Source: an uncultured Eubacteriales bacterium
Lineage (GTDB): Bacteria > Bacillota > Clostridia > Christensenellales > Aristaeellaceae
DNA: 64,000 nt
Reading direction: 5' to 3'
NCBI GenBank assembly: GCA_900542445.1
Contig: UQNN01000012.1
Span: 3,676-67,675, forward strand
A program made the translations under genes and the position numbers. Numbering within the stretch: position 1 is the stretch's first letter; every line of letters begins with the position of its first letter. Under the pieces are notes generated by a model. It was not told the origin of the DNA. It made no database searches and worked only from the letters and a program-made list of their open reading frames with translations. Below are positions 47,947 to 55,385 of the stretch, piece after piece.

Positions 47947-48125
47947 TCCGGCAAAACCGGTTACAAATTATACACTGCCCGAAAGGGCTATCAAGGTCGC
48001 GCCTAAGGGAAATATGGGCGCGGCAAGGCAAGGCCTGATCTGCCCAATCGGCGGAGCAGGCTTCTTGCGTGCCGCGTGAAGAACTGTATTTGCAGGAGGC
48101 GGGCTGTAATAGGAGGATAAACAAA
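47947..48125 (+). promoter_or_regulatory. Structured leader between rpoA and rplQ
   Basis: Several hairpins can form: CCGGCAAAACCGG directly after rpoA, GCCCGAAAGGGC with a GNRA tetraloop at ~47977-47988, CGCGCC...GGCGCG, and GCCTG...CAGGC enclosing GCCCAATCGGC. No consensus promoter is evident. Such a dense set is unlike other gaps in the block and suggests attenuation, processing or protein binding. Confidence 0.45.
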
Positions 48126-48638
48126 ATGGCTTATCAGCGTAAACTTGGCCGTACGGCCGCTCAGCGCAAGGCGCTTCTGCGCAATCAGGTGACCAACCTC
48201 ATTTGGTATGGCCGTATCGAGACCACTCTGGCCCGCGCCAAGGAAGTTCGCAGCGCCGCCGAGCACCTGATCACTCTCGCCATCCGCGAGTGCGATAACA
48301 CGGTCTCCGTCGAGAAGACCTTTAACAACGACAAGGGCCAGTCCGTGACCGTGACCGTGCAGAACGATGCCCCGAGCAAGCTGCATGTCCGCCGTCAGAT
48401 CATGGCGTATCTGTACGACGTGAAGGAGCCGAAGCAGGACGACGAGTCCAAGAAGGCTTATGCCGAGCGCACCAAGGACGCGAAGTATCCCTGCGTGGAG
48501 AAGCTCTTCCGTGAGATCGCGCCGAAGTACAAGGCTCGCAACGCCGAGAAGAACTGCGCCGGTGGCTACACCCGCATTCTCAAGAAGGGCCCGCGCCGCG
48601 GCGACGCCGCCGAGATGGTCATTCTTGAGCTGATCTAA
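48126..48638 (+). CDS. rplQ: Ribosomal protein L17 with a ~50-residue internal insertion
   Basis: L17 at the tunnel exit. The ATG at 48126 lies behind AGGAGG. The conserved core is split: YQRKLGRTAAQRKALLRNQV to SAAEHLITLAIRE at ~3-55, and VEKLFREIAPKYKARNAEKN followed by GGYTRILKKGPRRGDAAEM at ~124-164. Between them (~55-120) lies an insertion absent from the ~112-127-residue E. coli or Bacillus proteins, with an SVTVTVQNDAPSKLHVRRQI strand and a charged helix. Longer L17 forms of this kind occur in other Clostridia. A terminator follows. Confidence 0.96.
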   Translation: MAYQRKLGRTAAQRKALLRNQVTNLIWYGRIETTLARAKEVRSAAEHLITLAIRECDNTVSVEKTFNNDKGQSVTVTVQNDAPSKLHVRRQIMAYLYDVKEPKQDDESKKAYAERTKDAKYPCVEKLFREIAPKYKARNAEKNCAGGYTRILKKGPRRGDAAEMVILELI

Positions 48639-48652
48639 TCCCCTGTGTTACC

Positions 48653-48691
48653 AAAGAAGCTGTTTCGCTGAAATGCGGAGCAGCTTCTTTT
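48653..48691 (+). terminator. Terminator of the ribosomal block
   Basis: AAAGAAGCTG (48653-48662) pairs with CAGCTTCTTT (48681-48690), with CGC/GCG inside the loop. T residues complete a weak U-tract. Confidence 0.8.
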
Positions 48692-48735
48692 GAAATCGGG
48701 GAGAAGAGCAGCTGCCCTGTGGGAGGGAACGAAGC

Positions 48736-50169
48736 ATGAACGACATGATTCTCATTCTCAATTACTCGGATGAGTTTGCCGTCGAGGCGGCCAGGCGGCT
48801 TCGCGGTGAGCAGGTGTTTTGCAAAATCATCAGCGGCATGACCACGGCTGCGCAGATTGCGCAGGCCGCGCCGCGCGGCATTGTGCTCTGCGGCGAACCC
48901 CAAAGCGCCGCGGGCGTGTTCGACGCGGAAATTTTGAAACTGGGCATTCCCGTGCTGGCGCTGGGCCATGCCGCGCATATGCTCATCATGGCGATGGGCG
49001 GCGCATGCGCGGGCACGGCCATTTCGCACAGGAAAGCGTCTGTTCAGTACGCGGAGTGTCGGCTGTTTTCAGGCGTGGAGGCCGGAGAACGCTATATTCA
49101 GGAAGCCATGACGCTGATGCTCCCTGCCGATGTGCAGGTGACGGCAGGCGCGGGCGGCTGCACCATCGCCTTTGCGGACGACAGACGCTCGCTTTTTGGC
49201 ATTCAATTTGAATTGGAGCGCAACGATCCGGATGGCTCGACCATTCTCAAGAATTTTGCGCGCGACATCTGCGGATGCATGCCATGGTTCACCATGGACG
49301 CTGCGCTGGCCGAGGCGCGGCGTATGCTGACGGACGCTTCGATTGAAGGCGGTTTTGCGGTGTGCGGCGTGAGCGGCGGCGTGGATTCGGCTGTGGCCGC
49401 CGTATTGGCGCATCAGGCGTTTGGCGAACGGATGACGGCCATCTATGTGGAAACGGGTTTGATGCGCGAAGGGGAAAGCGCCGCCGTGCAGGAGACGTTT
49501 GAACGGCTGGGGATTCCGCTTCGCGTGGCGGATCGCGCAGAAAGCGTGCTTGCCGGACTTCGCGGGAAGCAGACCATGCGGGAAAAGCGGGAGGTCGTCG
49601 TTGCCTGCCTGCACGAAGAGATGATTCGGCAGACGGAGGCGATTCCCGGCGCGAAGACGTTGGTCATGGGCACCAATTACAGCGACTTTCTGGGCGGCGC
49701 GAACAATGCGGTATGGCAGGATTGCGGCATGGCGGTGCTTGAGCCGTTGGCGCTGCTCTTCCGTGAGGAGGTTCGCGCAATCGCCGAGACGCTGGGCATG
49801 GACAGCAGCATCGTGCAGCGCAAGCCATTCCCGCTGATGGGCTTGGGGGCGCGGATCATCGGCGAAGTGACCCCGGAAAAACTGGCGGCGCTGCGCAAAG
49901 CCGACGCGATTTTCAGCGGGGAGATTCGCGAAGCAGGGCTGAATAAAAAGCTCTATAAATACTTCCCGATTATGGTGGACGCGCAAAAGGAAACCAGCAC
50001 GATCATCCTGCGCGCAGTGACGATTTCCGGCGCGATGCTTGTTCCGGCGAGGCTGCCATATGATCTGGTGGAACGCACGGTTGAGCGCATTTTGGAAACG
50101 ACGCCCACTGTCCGACGGGTGTTTTATGATCAAACCCCGACGCCGATCGGAAAAGAGACATTTCAATAA
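48736..50169 (+). CDS. Divergent GMP-synthase-like protein with degenerate glutaminase domain
   Basis: A 477-residue protein built like GuaA: N-terminal class I glutamine amidotransferase fold (~1-180), ATP-pyrophosphatase domain (~185-360, PP-loop SGGVDS at 213-218) and dimerisation domain (~361-477). In the first domain the nucleophile Cys is replaced by G77 (PVLALGHAAH where GuaA has PVLGICYGMQ), and the His of QFHPE is E159 (GIQFELE); so glutamine hydrolysis should be lost. In the second, the GuaA segment IKSHHN is absent (NNAVWQDCG), and the KPPATIEWE tail that binds XMP reads TPIGKETFQ. The sequence FPLMGLGARIIGEVT still matches GuaA. An ammonia-dependent ligase with another acceptor is possible. 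It has GGGAGG but no clear promoter. Confidence 0.8.
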   Translation: MNDMILILNYSDEFAVEAARRLRGEQVFCKIISGMTTAAQIAQAAPRGIVLCGEPQSAAGVFDAEILKLGIPVLALGHAAHMLIMAMGGACAGTAISHRKASVQYAECRLFSGVEAGERYIQEAMTLMLPADVQVTAGAGGCTIAFADDRRSLFGIQFELERNDPDGSTILKNFARDICGCMPWFTMDAALAEARRMLTDASIEGGFAVCGVSGGVDSAVAAVLAHQAFGERMTAIYVETGLMREGESAAVQETFERLGIPLRVADRAESVLAGLRGKQTMREKREVVVACLHEEMIRQTEAIPGAKTLVMGTNYSDFLGGANNAVWQDCGMAVLEPLALLFREEVRAIAETLGMDSSIVQRKPFPLMGLGARIIGEVTPEKLAALRKADAIFSGEIREAGLNKKLYKYFPIMVDAQKETSTIILRAVTISGAMLVPARLPYDLVERTVERILETTPTVRRVFYDQTPTPIGKETFQ

Positions 50170-50175
50170 AACGAG

Positions 50176-50201
50176 TCCCTCCTTAACGGAGGGATTTTTT
50201 T
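50176..50201 (+). terminator. Terminator of the GMP-synthase-like gene
   Basis: TCCCTCC (50176-50182), TTAAC loop, GGAGGGA (50188-50194), then seven T residues. Confidence 0.92.
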
Positions 50202-50202
50202 A

Positions 50203-50262
50203 AACTCCTTCCGTCACAGATGCGCCGTGCCACCTCCCTCAAAGAGGGGGGCTTTGCTTTTT
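50203..50262. repeat. Copy of intergenic repeat family 2
   Basis: CTTCCGTCACAGATGCGCCG then TGCCACCTCCCTCAAAGAGG, and GGGGCTTTGCTTTTTT. The CCTCCCTC/GAGGGGGG pair with an AAA loop forms a hairpin. Related copies lie at 26720, 57133 and, in part, 58472. Confidence 0.6.
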
Positions 50263-50376
50263 TCGCAGTCACTGCTTACGCTGAAATTCATCATCCAAAA
50301 AAGCAGACCAATCAAAGTCCGGAAAAAGCACGGAAAAACAGGCATGCAAACATGAAATGAACGCAAAATGAGACAA
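50263..50376. other. AT-rich non-coding stretch upstream of purE
   Basis: No gene is visible. The composition is markedly AT-rich for the window, rich in A runs on the + strand, leading into the candidate PurBox. Such regions often carry regulator wrapping sites; nothing more can be assigned. Confidence 0.5.
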
Positions 50377-50420
50377 AAATACGAACAATAATCAAAAAAA
50401 GAGAAAATAAGTTCCGGAAT
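50377..50420. promoter_or_regulatory. Candidate PurBox pair upstream of purE
   Basis: AAATACGAACAAT (50377-50389) matches 12 of 13 positions of the Bacillus PurR box AWWWCCGAACWWT. Downstream at ~50408-50420, AAGTTCCGGAATT contains an inverted, imperfect CCGGAAC half-site. In Bacillus two inverted boxes lie ~16-17 bases apart upstream of the -35 box; here the gap is ~19. The box lies 36 bases before the -35 box of the purE promoter. Confidence 0.6.
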
Positions 50421-50424
50421 TTTA

Positions 50425-50453
50425 TTGAAAACAGGAGCGACTCTTGCTATACT
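50425..50453 (+). promoter_or_regulatory. Promoter of the purine operon
   Basis: TTGAAA (50425-50430), 17-base spacer, TATACT (50448-50453), 32 bases before the purE start. Confidence 0.85.
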
Positions 50454-50485
50454 AAGATTGATTTCGAGGTTTGGAGGTCAAAACG

Positions 50486-50974
50486 ATGCCGAAAGTTGCG
50501 TTGATTATGGGTTCAAAGAGCGACTGGCCGTCCCTCAAGGGCTGCGTAGATGTGCTCAAGAAGTTCGAGATTGAGGTTGAGGTGCATGTCGCCAGCGCGC
50601 ACAGAACGCCCGAAACCGTTGCGGCGTTCGCGGCCAACGCGCGTGAAAACGGCTTTGAGGTCATCATTGCTGCGGCGGGCAAAGCGGCTCATCTGGCTGG
50701 CGTAATCGCCGGACACACGACGCTGCCGGTCATCGGCATTCCGGTCAAATCGTCGTTCATGGACGGGCTGGATTCGCTGCTTTCCACCGTGCAGATGCCC
50801 ACTGGCATTCCGGTGGCGACGGTCGCGGTCGGCGGCGGCGATAACGCGGCCTATCTGGCGGCGCAGATGCTCTCGATCAAGTACCCAATTTTGGCCGAAA
50901 AGCTGCTGGCGCACCGCGAGCAGATGGCGGCGGCGATTGAGGCAGACGACAGACAGATTCAGGATGAAGTGTAA
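50486..50974 (+). CDS. purE: N5-carboxyaminoimidazole ribonucleotide mutase, PurE
   Basis: PurE moves the carboxylate of N5-CAIR to give CAIR, step six of purine synthesis. The ATG at 50486 lies eight bases after GGAGG and yields 162 residues, the usual bacterial length. Family marks are MGSKSDWPSLKGCVDVLKKF, the catalytic ASAHRTPETV with its His, and AGKAAHLAGVIAGHTTLPVI. Gly-rich IATVAVGGGDNA-like residues follow. No purK is in the window, so the class I assignment, which needs N5-CAIR, is inferred from the sequence type. It heads the operon. Confidence 0.97.
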   Translation: MPKVALIMGSKSDWPSLKGCVDVLKKFEIEVEVHVASAHRTPETVAAFAANARENGFEVIIAAAGKAAHLAGVIAGHTTLPVIGIPVKSSFMDGLDSLLSTVQMPTGIPVATVAVGGGDNAAYLAAQMLSIKYPILAEKLLAHREQMAAAIEADDRQIQDEV

Positions 50975-50986
50975 GGCGGAGGCAGC

Positions 50987-52402
50987 ATGACGGAAATCAA
51001 GGAACGCGGAGACCGGATGGAGGAAGCCTGCGGCGTGTTCGGCATTTACGCGCAGGATGAGGCCATCAACGTGGCGGAGGCCGCGTATTACGGTCTGTTT
51101 GCTTTGCAGCACCGCGGACAGGAAAGCGCCGGTATTGCGGTGGCTGATGGAAAGGGCATTAAGCATTATCGCAACCTCGGCCTTGTGCCGGAGGTGTTTG
51201 ACGAAGAAATCCTGCACGGGCTGACGGGACATATTTCCATCGGCCATGTGCGCTATTCGACCTTTGGCGGCAAGGACGTCATCAACGCTCAGCCGTTGGT
51301 GGCGCGCTGCAAAATCGGCATGCTGGCGCTGGCGCACAACGGCAATCTGGTCAACGCGGACGCGCTCAGAAGCCAGATGGAGGATGACGGCGCGATTTTT
51401 CAGACGACGGTGGATACCGAAGTCATCCTGAGCCTGATTGCGCGGGAAAGCAGCAAGGGCTTAATCGAGGCCGTCCGCTCCATGATGGAAAAAGTGCGCG
51501 GCAGTTATGCGCTGGTGCTGCTGGCGAAGGATAAGTTGATCGGCATTCGCGATCCTTACGGCATCCGCCCGCTCTGCCTGGGGCGCGTGGGCAGCAGCTT
51601 CGTGCTGGCGAGCGAGAGCTGCGCGCTCGACGCGGTGGGCGCGGAATTTGTCCGCGATGTGCAGCCGGGCGAAATCGTGGTCATCGACGAAGAAGGCATT
51701 CACTCGACCCACGTGAAAACGCCGATGCGCAGTCGCCTGTGCCTGTTTGAATTTGTGTATTTCGCGCGGCCGGATTCGGTCATCGACGGCATCAACGTGT
51801 ATCAATCCCGTGTGGAGGCGGGCAAACGTCTGGCCGTCGGCGACGACGTGCAGGCGGATATGGTCATCGGCGTACCGGACAGCGCGCTGGCGGCGGCGAT
51901 GGGCTATGCGCAGCAGAGCGGCATTCCCTACGGCGACGGACTGGCTAAAAACCGCTATGTCGGCCGCACGTTCATCCAGCCGGAGCAGGGGATGCGCGAA
52001 CTGGGCGTGCGCACGAAACTCAACGCGCTGACCCGCAACGTGCGCGGCAAGCGGCTGATTTTGGTGGATGATTCCATCGTGCGCGGCACGACGAGCCGCA
52101 AGATCGTCGAGATGCTGCGCACGGCGGGCGCAAAGGAAGTGCATATGCGCATTTCCTCGCCCTCGGTGCTGAACCCCTGCTATTTCGGCATTGACACGGC
52201 GACGAGCGAAGAGCTGATCGGCCACAGCCGCAGCGTGGAGGAAATCTGCCGCTTCATCGGGGCGGACAGCCTCAAATTTCTTTCCCTGCCCGATCTGCTC
52301 AAGACGGTGGCCGGTTCGGGCTGCCAGTTCTGCACGGGCTGCTTTGACGGCGACTATCCCATCGACCCCGAAACGGGGGAAATGAAGGATATAGAAGGGT
52401 GA
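50987..52402 (+). CDS. purF: Amidophosphoribosyltransferase, PurF
   Basis: PurF makes phosphoribosylamine from PRPP and glutamine, the committing step. It is 471 residues and of the Bacillus type: a short propeptide (MTEIKERGDRMEEA) precedes the catalytic nucleophile C15 of CGVFGIYAQ and must be removed. Fe-S cluster Cys residues are seen in NPCYFGIDTA and the CQFCTGCFDGDYP stretch. The PRPP loop LVDDSIVRGTTSRKIVEML is intact. The ATG at 50987 has GGAGG four bases upstream, so the next Met (11) might compete. Repeat copy C begins right at its stop codon. Confidence 0.97.
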   Translation: MTEIKERGDRMEEACGVFGIYAQDEAINVAEAAYYGLFALQHRGQESAGIAVADGKGIKHYRNLGLVPEVFDEEILHGLTGHISIGHVRYSTFGGKDVINAQPLVARCKIGMLALAHNGNLVNADALRSQMEDDGAIFQTTVDTEVILSLIARESSKGLIEAVRSMMEKVRGSYALVLLAKDKLIGIRDPYGIRPLCLGRVGSSFVLASESCALDAVGAEFVRDVQPGEIVVIDEEGIHSTHVKTPMRSRLCLFEFVYFARPDSVIDGINVYQSRVEAGKRLAVGDDVQADMVIGVPDSALAAAMGYAQQSGIPYGDGLAKNRYVGRTFIQPEQGMRELGVRTKLNALTRNVRGKRLILVDDSIVRGTTSRKIVEMLRTAGAKEVHMRISSPSVLNPCYFGIDTATSEELIGHSRSVEEICRFIGADSLKFLSLPDLLKTVAGSGCQFCTGCFDGDYPIDPETGEMKDIEG

Positions 52403-52540
52403 CGTTGGGCTGCAGCCCAAGAAACGCTCTCGCTTTGGGGCGGAAGCAGGAAAGTATGAATTGACGGATTGCAAAGCAATCCGTCAAGAAGGAAATCCAA
52501 GAACATCAGGTTCTTGGCGGGGCTTGGGGCAGTGCCCTAA
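52402..52540. repeat. Copy C of intergenic palindromic repeat family 1
   Basis: It begins at the last base of the purF stop: TTGGGCTGCAGCCCAA, then a central palindrome with arms TTGACGGATTGC and GCAATCCGTCAA (52460-52486), then AAGAACATCAGGTTCTT with one unpaired position, and a damaged TTGGGGCAGTGCCCTA. It ends just before the AAGGAGG of purM. Confidence 0.85.
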
Positions 52541-52553
52541 AAGGAGGTTCATC

Positions 52554-53588
52554 GTGATTACCTACAAGGATGCGGGCGTGGACGTTGAACGCGGCTATGA
52601 GGCCGTGCGCAGGATGAAGCAGCATGTGGCCGCCACGTTTGATGAAAATGTGCTGGGCGGCCTCGGCTCGTTCGGCGGGTTTTATTCCATCGAAAACGCA
52701 GACGTGGACAAGCCCGTGCTCGTCGCGGGCACGGACGGCGTGGGTACCAAACTCAAGCTGGCTTTCCTGATGGATAAGCACGACACGGTGGGCATTGACT
52801 GCGTGGCGATGTGCGTCAACGACGTGGTCTGCCAGGGCGCAAAACCGTTGATTTTTCTGGATTATATCGCGACGGGATACCTCGACCCGGCGAAGGTCGA
52901 GCAGATTGTCGCGGGCGTGGCGGACGGATGCAGACAGGCGGGCTGCGCATTGATCGGCGGCGAAACGGCCGAAATGCCGGATTTCTACCCGGCGGGCGAA
53001 TATGATCTGGCGGGTTTCACCGTCGGTCTCGTCGGGCGGGAACAATCCATCTCCGGAGAACGTGTGGCGGAGGGCGACGTGCTGGTCGGCATGGCCTCCT
53101 CCGGCGTGCATTCCAACGGCTATTCGCTGGTGCGCAAGCTGGTGCTGACCGAGGGATGCGACATTCACACGCCGGTGGAAGCGCTCGGCGGAAAGAGCTG
53201 GGGCGAAACCCTGCTCACCCCGACCAAAATCTACGTGAAGCCCGCGCTGGCGGCGTGCAAAGCCTGCGATGTGCACGGCATTGCGCACATCACGGGCGGC
53301 GGCTTCATCGAGAATATCCCGCGCATTCTGCCCGACGGCCTGAGCGCGCAGATCGAGCGCGGCACGTGGCCGGTTCTGCCTGTGTTCACGGAGCTGGTAA
53401 AGCTCGGCGGGCTGGGCGACAGGCAGGCTTACAACACCTTCAACATGGGCATCGGCATGGTGTTTGCGGTGAAGGAAGAAGAGGCTGACAAGCTCGTCGC
53501 GACGCTGGAAGAGCAGGGCGAAAAGGCGTATCGTATCGGCCGCGTGGCCAAGACGGCCGCAGATGGCGAAAGGCTGGTTTTGCTGTGA
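52554..53588 (+). CDS. purM: Phosphoribosylformylglycinamidine cyclo-ligase, PurM
   Basis: PurM closes the imidazole ring to give AIR, using ATP. The start is GTG at 52554, behind AAGGAGG, giving 344 residues (MITYKDAGVDVERGYEAVRR); upstream in-frame sequence belongs to the repeat. Signatures: GFGGFYS-like LGSFGGFYSIENADVDKPVL, VAGTDGVGTKLKLAFLMDKH, GGETAEMPDFYPAGEYDLAG and GIAHITGGGFIENIPRILP. The purN start overlaps its stop (GTGA). Confidence 0.97.
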   Translation: MITYKDAGVDVERGYEAVRRMKQHVAATFDENVLGGLGSFGGFYSIENADVDKPVLVAGTDGVGTKLKLAFLMDKHDTVGIDCVAMCVNDVVCQGAKPLIFLDYIATGYLDPAKVEQIVAGVADGCRQAGCALIGGETAEMPDFYPAGEYDLAGFTVGLVGREQSISGERVAEGDVLVGMASSGVHSNGYSLVRKLVLTEGCDIHTPVEALGGKSWGETLLTPTKIYVKPALAACKACDVHGIAHITGGGFIENIPRILPDGLSAQIERGTWPVLPVFTELVKLGGLGDRQAYNTFNMGIGMVFAVKEEEADKLVATLEEQGEKAYRIGRVAKTAADGERLVLL

Positions 53589-54205
53589 GCAAGAGGATTG
53601 CGGTGCTCTGCTCCGGCGGCGGAACGAATTTGCAGGCGCTCATCGACGCGGTGGAAGCCGGAACCATCGACGGGCAGATCGTTCTGGTGCTTGCCAACGC
53701 GTCCAAAGCGTTTGCCCTTGAGCGGGCGAAAAAGCACGGCATTCCGGCTGAATTTGTCAGCAAAAAGCAGGCGGGGAGCGACGAGGCTTTCAACGACATC
53801 ATTCTCCAAAAGCTGAAAGCGGCGGACGCGGATCTGGTCGTGCTGGCGGGTTATCTGCCGATTTTGGGCCGCCAGGTCGTTCGGGCGTATGAGCATCGGA
53901 TCATCAACATCCATCCGGCGCTGATTCCGGCGTTCTGCGGGCCGGGCATGTACGGCCATCATGTGCATGAAGCGGTTCTGGCTTATGGCGCAAAGATCTC
54001 CGGCGCGACGACGCACTTCGTCGATGAGCAGGTCGATCACGGCGGGGTCATCATGCAGAAGAGCGTGCCCGTGCTGGAGGGCGACACGCCGGAGACGCTG
54101 GCCGCGCGCGTGCTGACCGTCGAACACGAAATTCTGCCGGAAAGCGTGCGACTTTTCTGCGCGGAAAAACTGGGGGTAGATGGAAGACAGGTACATGTGC
54201 TATAA
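53585..54205 (+). CDS. purN: Phosphoribosylglycinamide formyltransferase, PurN
   Basis: PurN formylates GAR with 10-formyl-tetrahydrofolate. 206 residues, starting at GTG (53585) that overlaps the purM stop. The catalytic residues N108 and H110 lie in RIINIHPALIPAF, and D151 in EQVDHGGV; the GAR phosphate loop CSGGGTNLQALID is at the start. Its last codons contain TATAAT (54201-54206), which could serve as the -10 box of a promoter for the GNAT gene, though no good -35 box is seen. Confidence 0.97.
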   Translation: MSKRIAVLCSGGGTNLQALIDAVEAGTIDGQIVLVLANASKAFALERAKKHGIPAEFVSKKQAGSDEAFNDIILQKLKAADADLVVLAGYLPILGRQVVRAYEHRIINIHPALIPAFCGPGMYGHHVHEAVLAYGAKISGATTHFVDEQVDHGGVIMQKSVPVLEGDTPETLAARVLTVEHEILPESVRLFCAEKLGVDGRQVHVL

Positions 54206-54310
54206 TAAAGTGTTCACATGTGCAATTTCGGCGAATGCGAACTTTTTCCGGTATTTGGAAACGGGAGAGCGTGCGCATCAGCCGGTTTGATGAAGGGTGT
54301 CTTCCTAATT

Positions 54311-55126
54311 ATGAGAATTTATCAGCCCGTGCGCGGCGTTGGCGGCGCTCTGCGGGAAAACAGTTTTGTAATCATCGACGATGCGGGCGTGGAAATCGGG
54401 CAGGGCGGCCTGGAATACCGCGTAATCAAAAAGATGCTGCCGGACAGGCCGCTGGATATCGAGATGACGATGAATGCCCATCCGATGGCCAGCGACACGC
54501 TTTTCGGCGCTTTGAGCGCCAGAGCCGAGCGGATCAAGGATGAAGAAGGCGGTTTGGCCGCGCGGCTGTATACCCGCTGCGCGATTGAAGATGCGGAGCG
54601 CCACGAATATTTCACCCGGATGGGGTTTGACGATTACGACGGCGTGGAGCTGTTTGTGCTGAACGTGCCGCAGGATCTTTCCGCGCGCAGGCGCAATTAC
54701 AGCCCGGTGGGCACGAAATCCATCGACGTGGATCTGCGCACCCGCACGCGGCGCGAAGAATTTCTGCTGGGTCTGAAAGAATTTGGCTGCGTGGAGCACG
54801 CCAGCGAGTGGCTGGAAGAGCGCATGCGCGGTCCGGTTTTCATGGCGAAGGCGATGTATTACGGCAGCGACTACGTGGGAAGCATGCTCGTCACGGGCAC
54901 GCAGGCCGAAGCGACGCTGGAAATGGTCTGCGTGGAGCCGAAATGGCGCGGCCGCGGCGTGGCCAGCGCGCTGGTGGATGAAGCGCTGGGCCAGCTGAAC
55001 AAGCAGCAGGTGCCGCACCTGATTGCCCGCGCCGTCCGACGCAACGCCAGCGCGATGAAGTTTTTCAAGCGCAGCGGGTTTGACTGGGTGAGAACGGAAG
55101 AGTATTTGCTGGGCAGGGACATGTAA
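54311..55126 (+). CDS. GNAT family N-acetyltransferase inside the purine operon
   Basis: A 271-residue protein with a C-terminal GNAT domain: strand-helix with LEMVCVEPKWRGRGVASALVD (acetyl-CoA loop RGRGVA) and the end NASAMKFFKRSGFDWVRTEE. The N-terminal ~130 residues may be a second, degenerate GNAT-like fold (YTRCAIEDAERHEYFTRMGF, then DDYDGVELFVLNVP). Start choice is uncertain: the ATG at 54311 is preferred, but ATG codons at 54290 and 54218 are in frame and no strong ribosome binding site settles it. The acceptor is unknown. It sits between purN and purH, with a repeat element behind it, and has no obvious purine role. Confidence 0.7.
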   Translation: MRIYQPVRGVGGALRENSFVIIDDAGVEIGQGGLEYRVIKKMLPDRPLDIEMTMNAHPMASDTLFGALSARAERIKDEEGGLAARLYTRCAIEDAERHEYFTRMGFDDYDGVELFVLNVPQDLSARRRNYSPVGTKSIDVDLRTRTRREEFLLGLKEFGCVEHASEWLEERMRGPVFMAKAMYYGSDYVGSMLVTGTQAEATLEMVCVEPKWRGRGVASALVDEALGQLNKQQVPHLIARAVRRNASAMKFFKRSGFDWVRTEEYLLGRDM

Positions 55127-55134
55127 GCCGGGGA

Positions 55135-55361
55135 ACGATTGGGGCGCCGCCCCAAACCCCGCCAGAAACCTGAGGTTTCTGGACTTCCCGAATGAGATGG
55201 ATCGCAATGCGATCCATCTAAAAATAATTTGGAAGGTTCATGCGCCCGACGGTCGTATACACAGCCTGTCTATAAAGATATCCCTGATTCCGAAGGAATC
55301 AGGAAGCGGAGGGTGTCGGGAACTCAGTTCCCGGCCGGGGTTTGGGGCAGAGCCCCAACGT
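55135..55361. repeat. Copy D of intergenic palindromic repeat family 1, composite
   Basis: The left half has GGGGCGCCGCCCC, AGAAACCTGAGGTTTCT, and a palindrome with arms AGATGGATCGC and GCGATCCATCT (55195-55219). The right half has CCTGATTCC...GGAATCAGG, GGGAACTCAGTTCCC and TTGGGGCAGAGCCCCAA. About 60 bases of other sequence separate the two halves. It fills the space between the GNAT gene and purH. Confidence 0.87.
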
Positions 55362-55385
55362 GTTCTTACAGAAGGGAGCTTATTC

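Noticed and set aside
50231..50262. Repeat family 2 copy read as a second terminator of the GMP-synthase-like gene
   Set aside because: A stronger terminator already lies at 50176-50201, and the hairpin recurs elsewhere as a repeat; partial terminator activity cannot be excluded.
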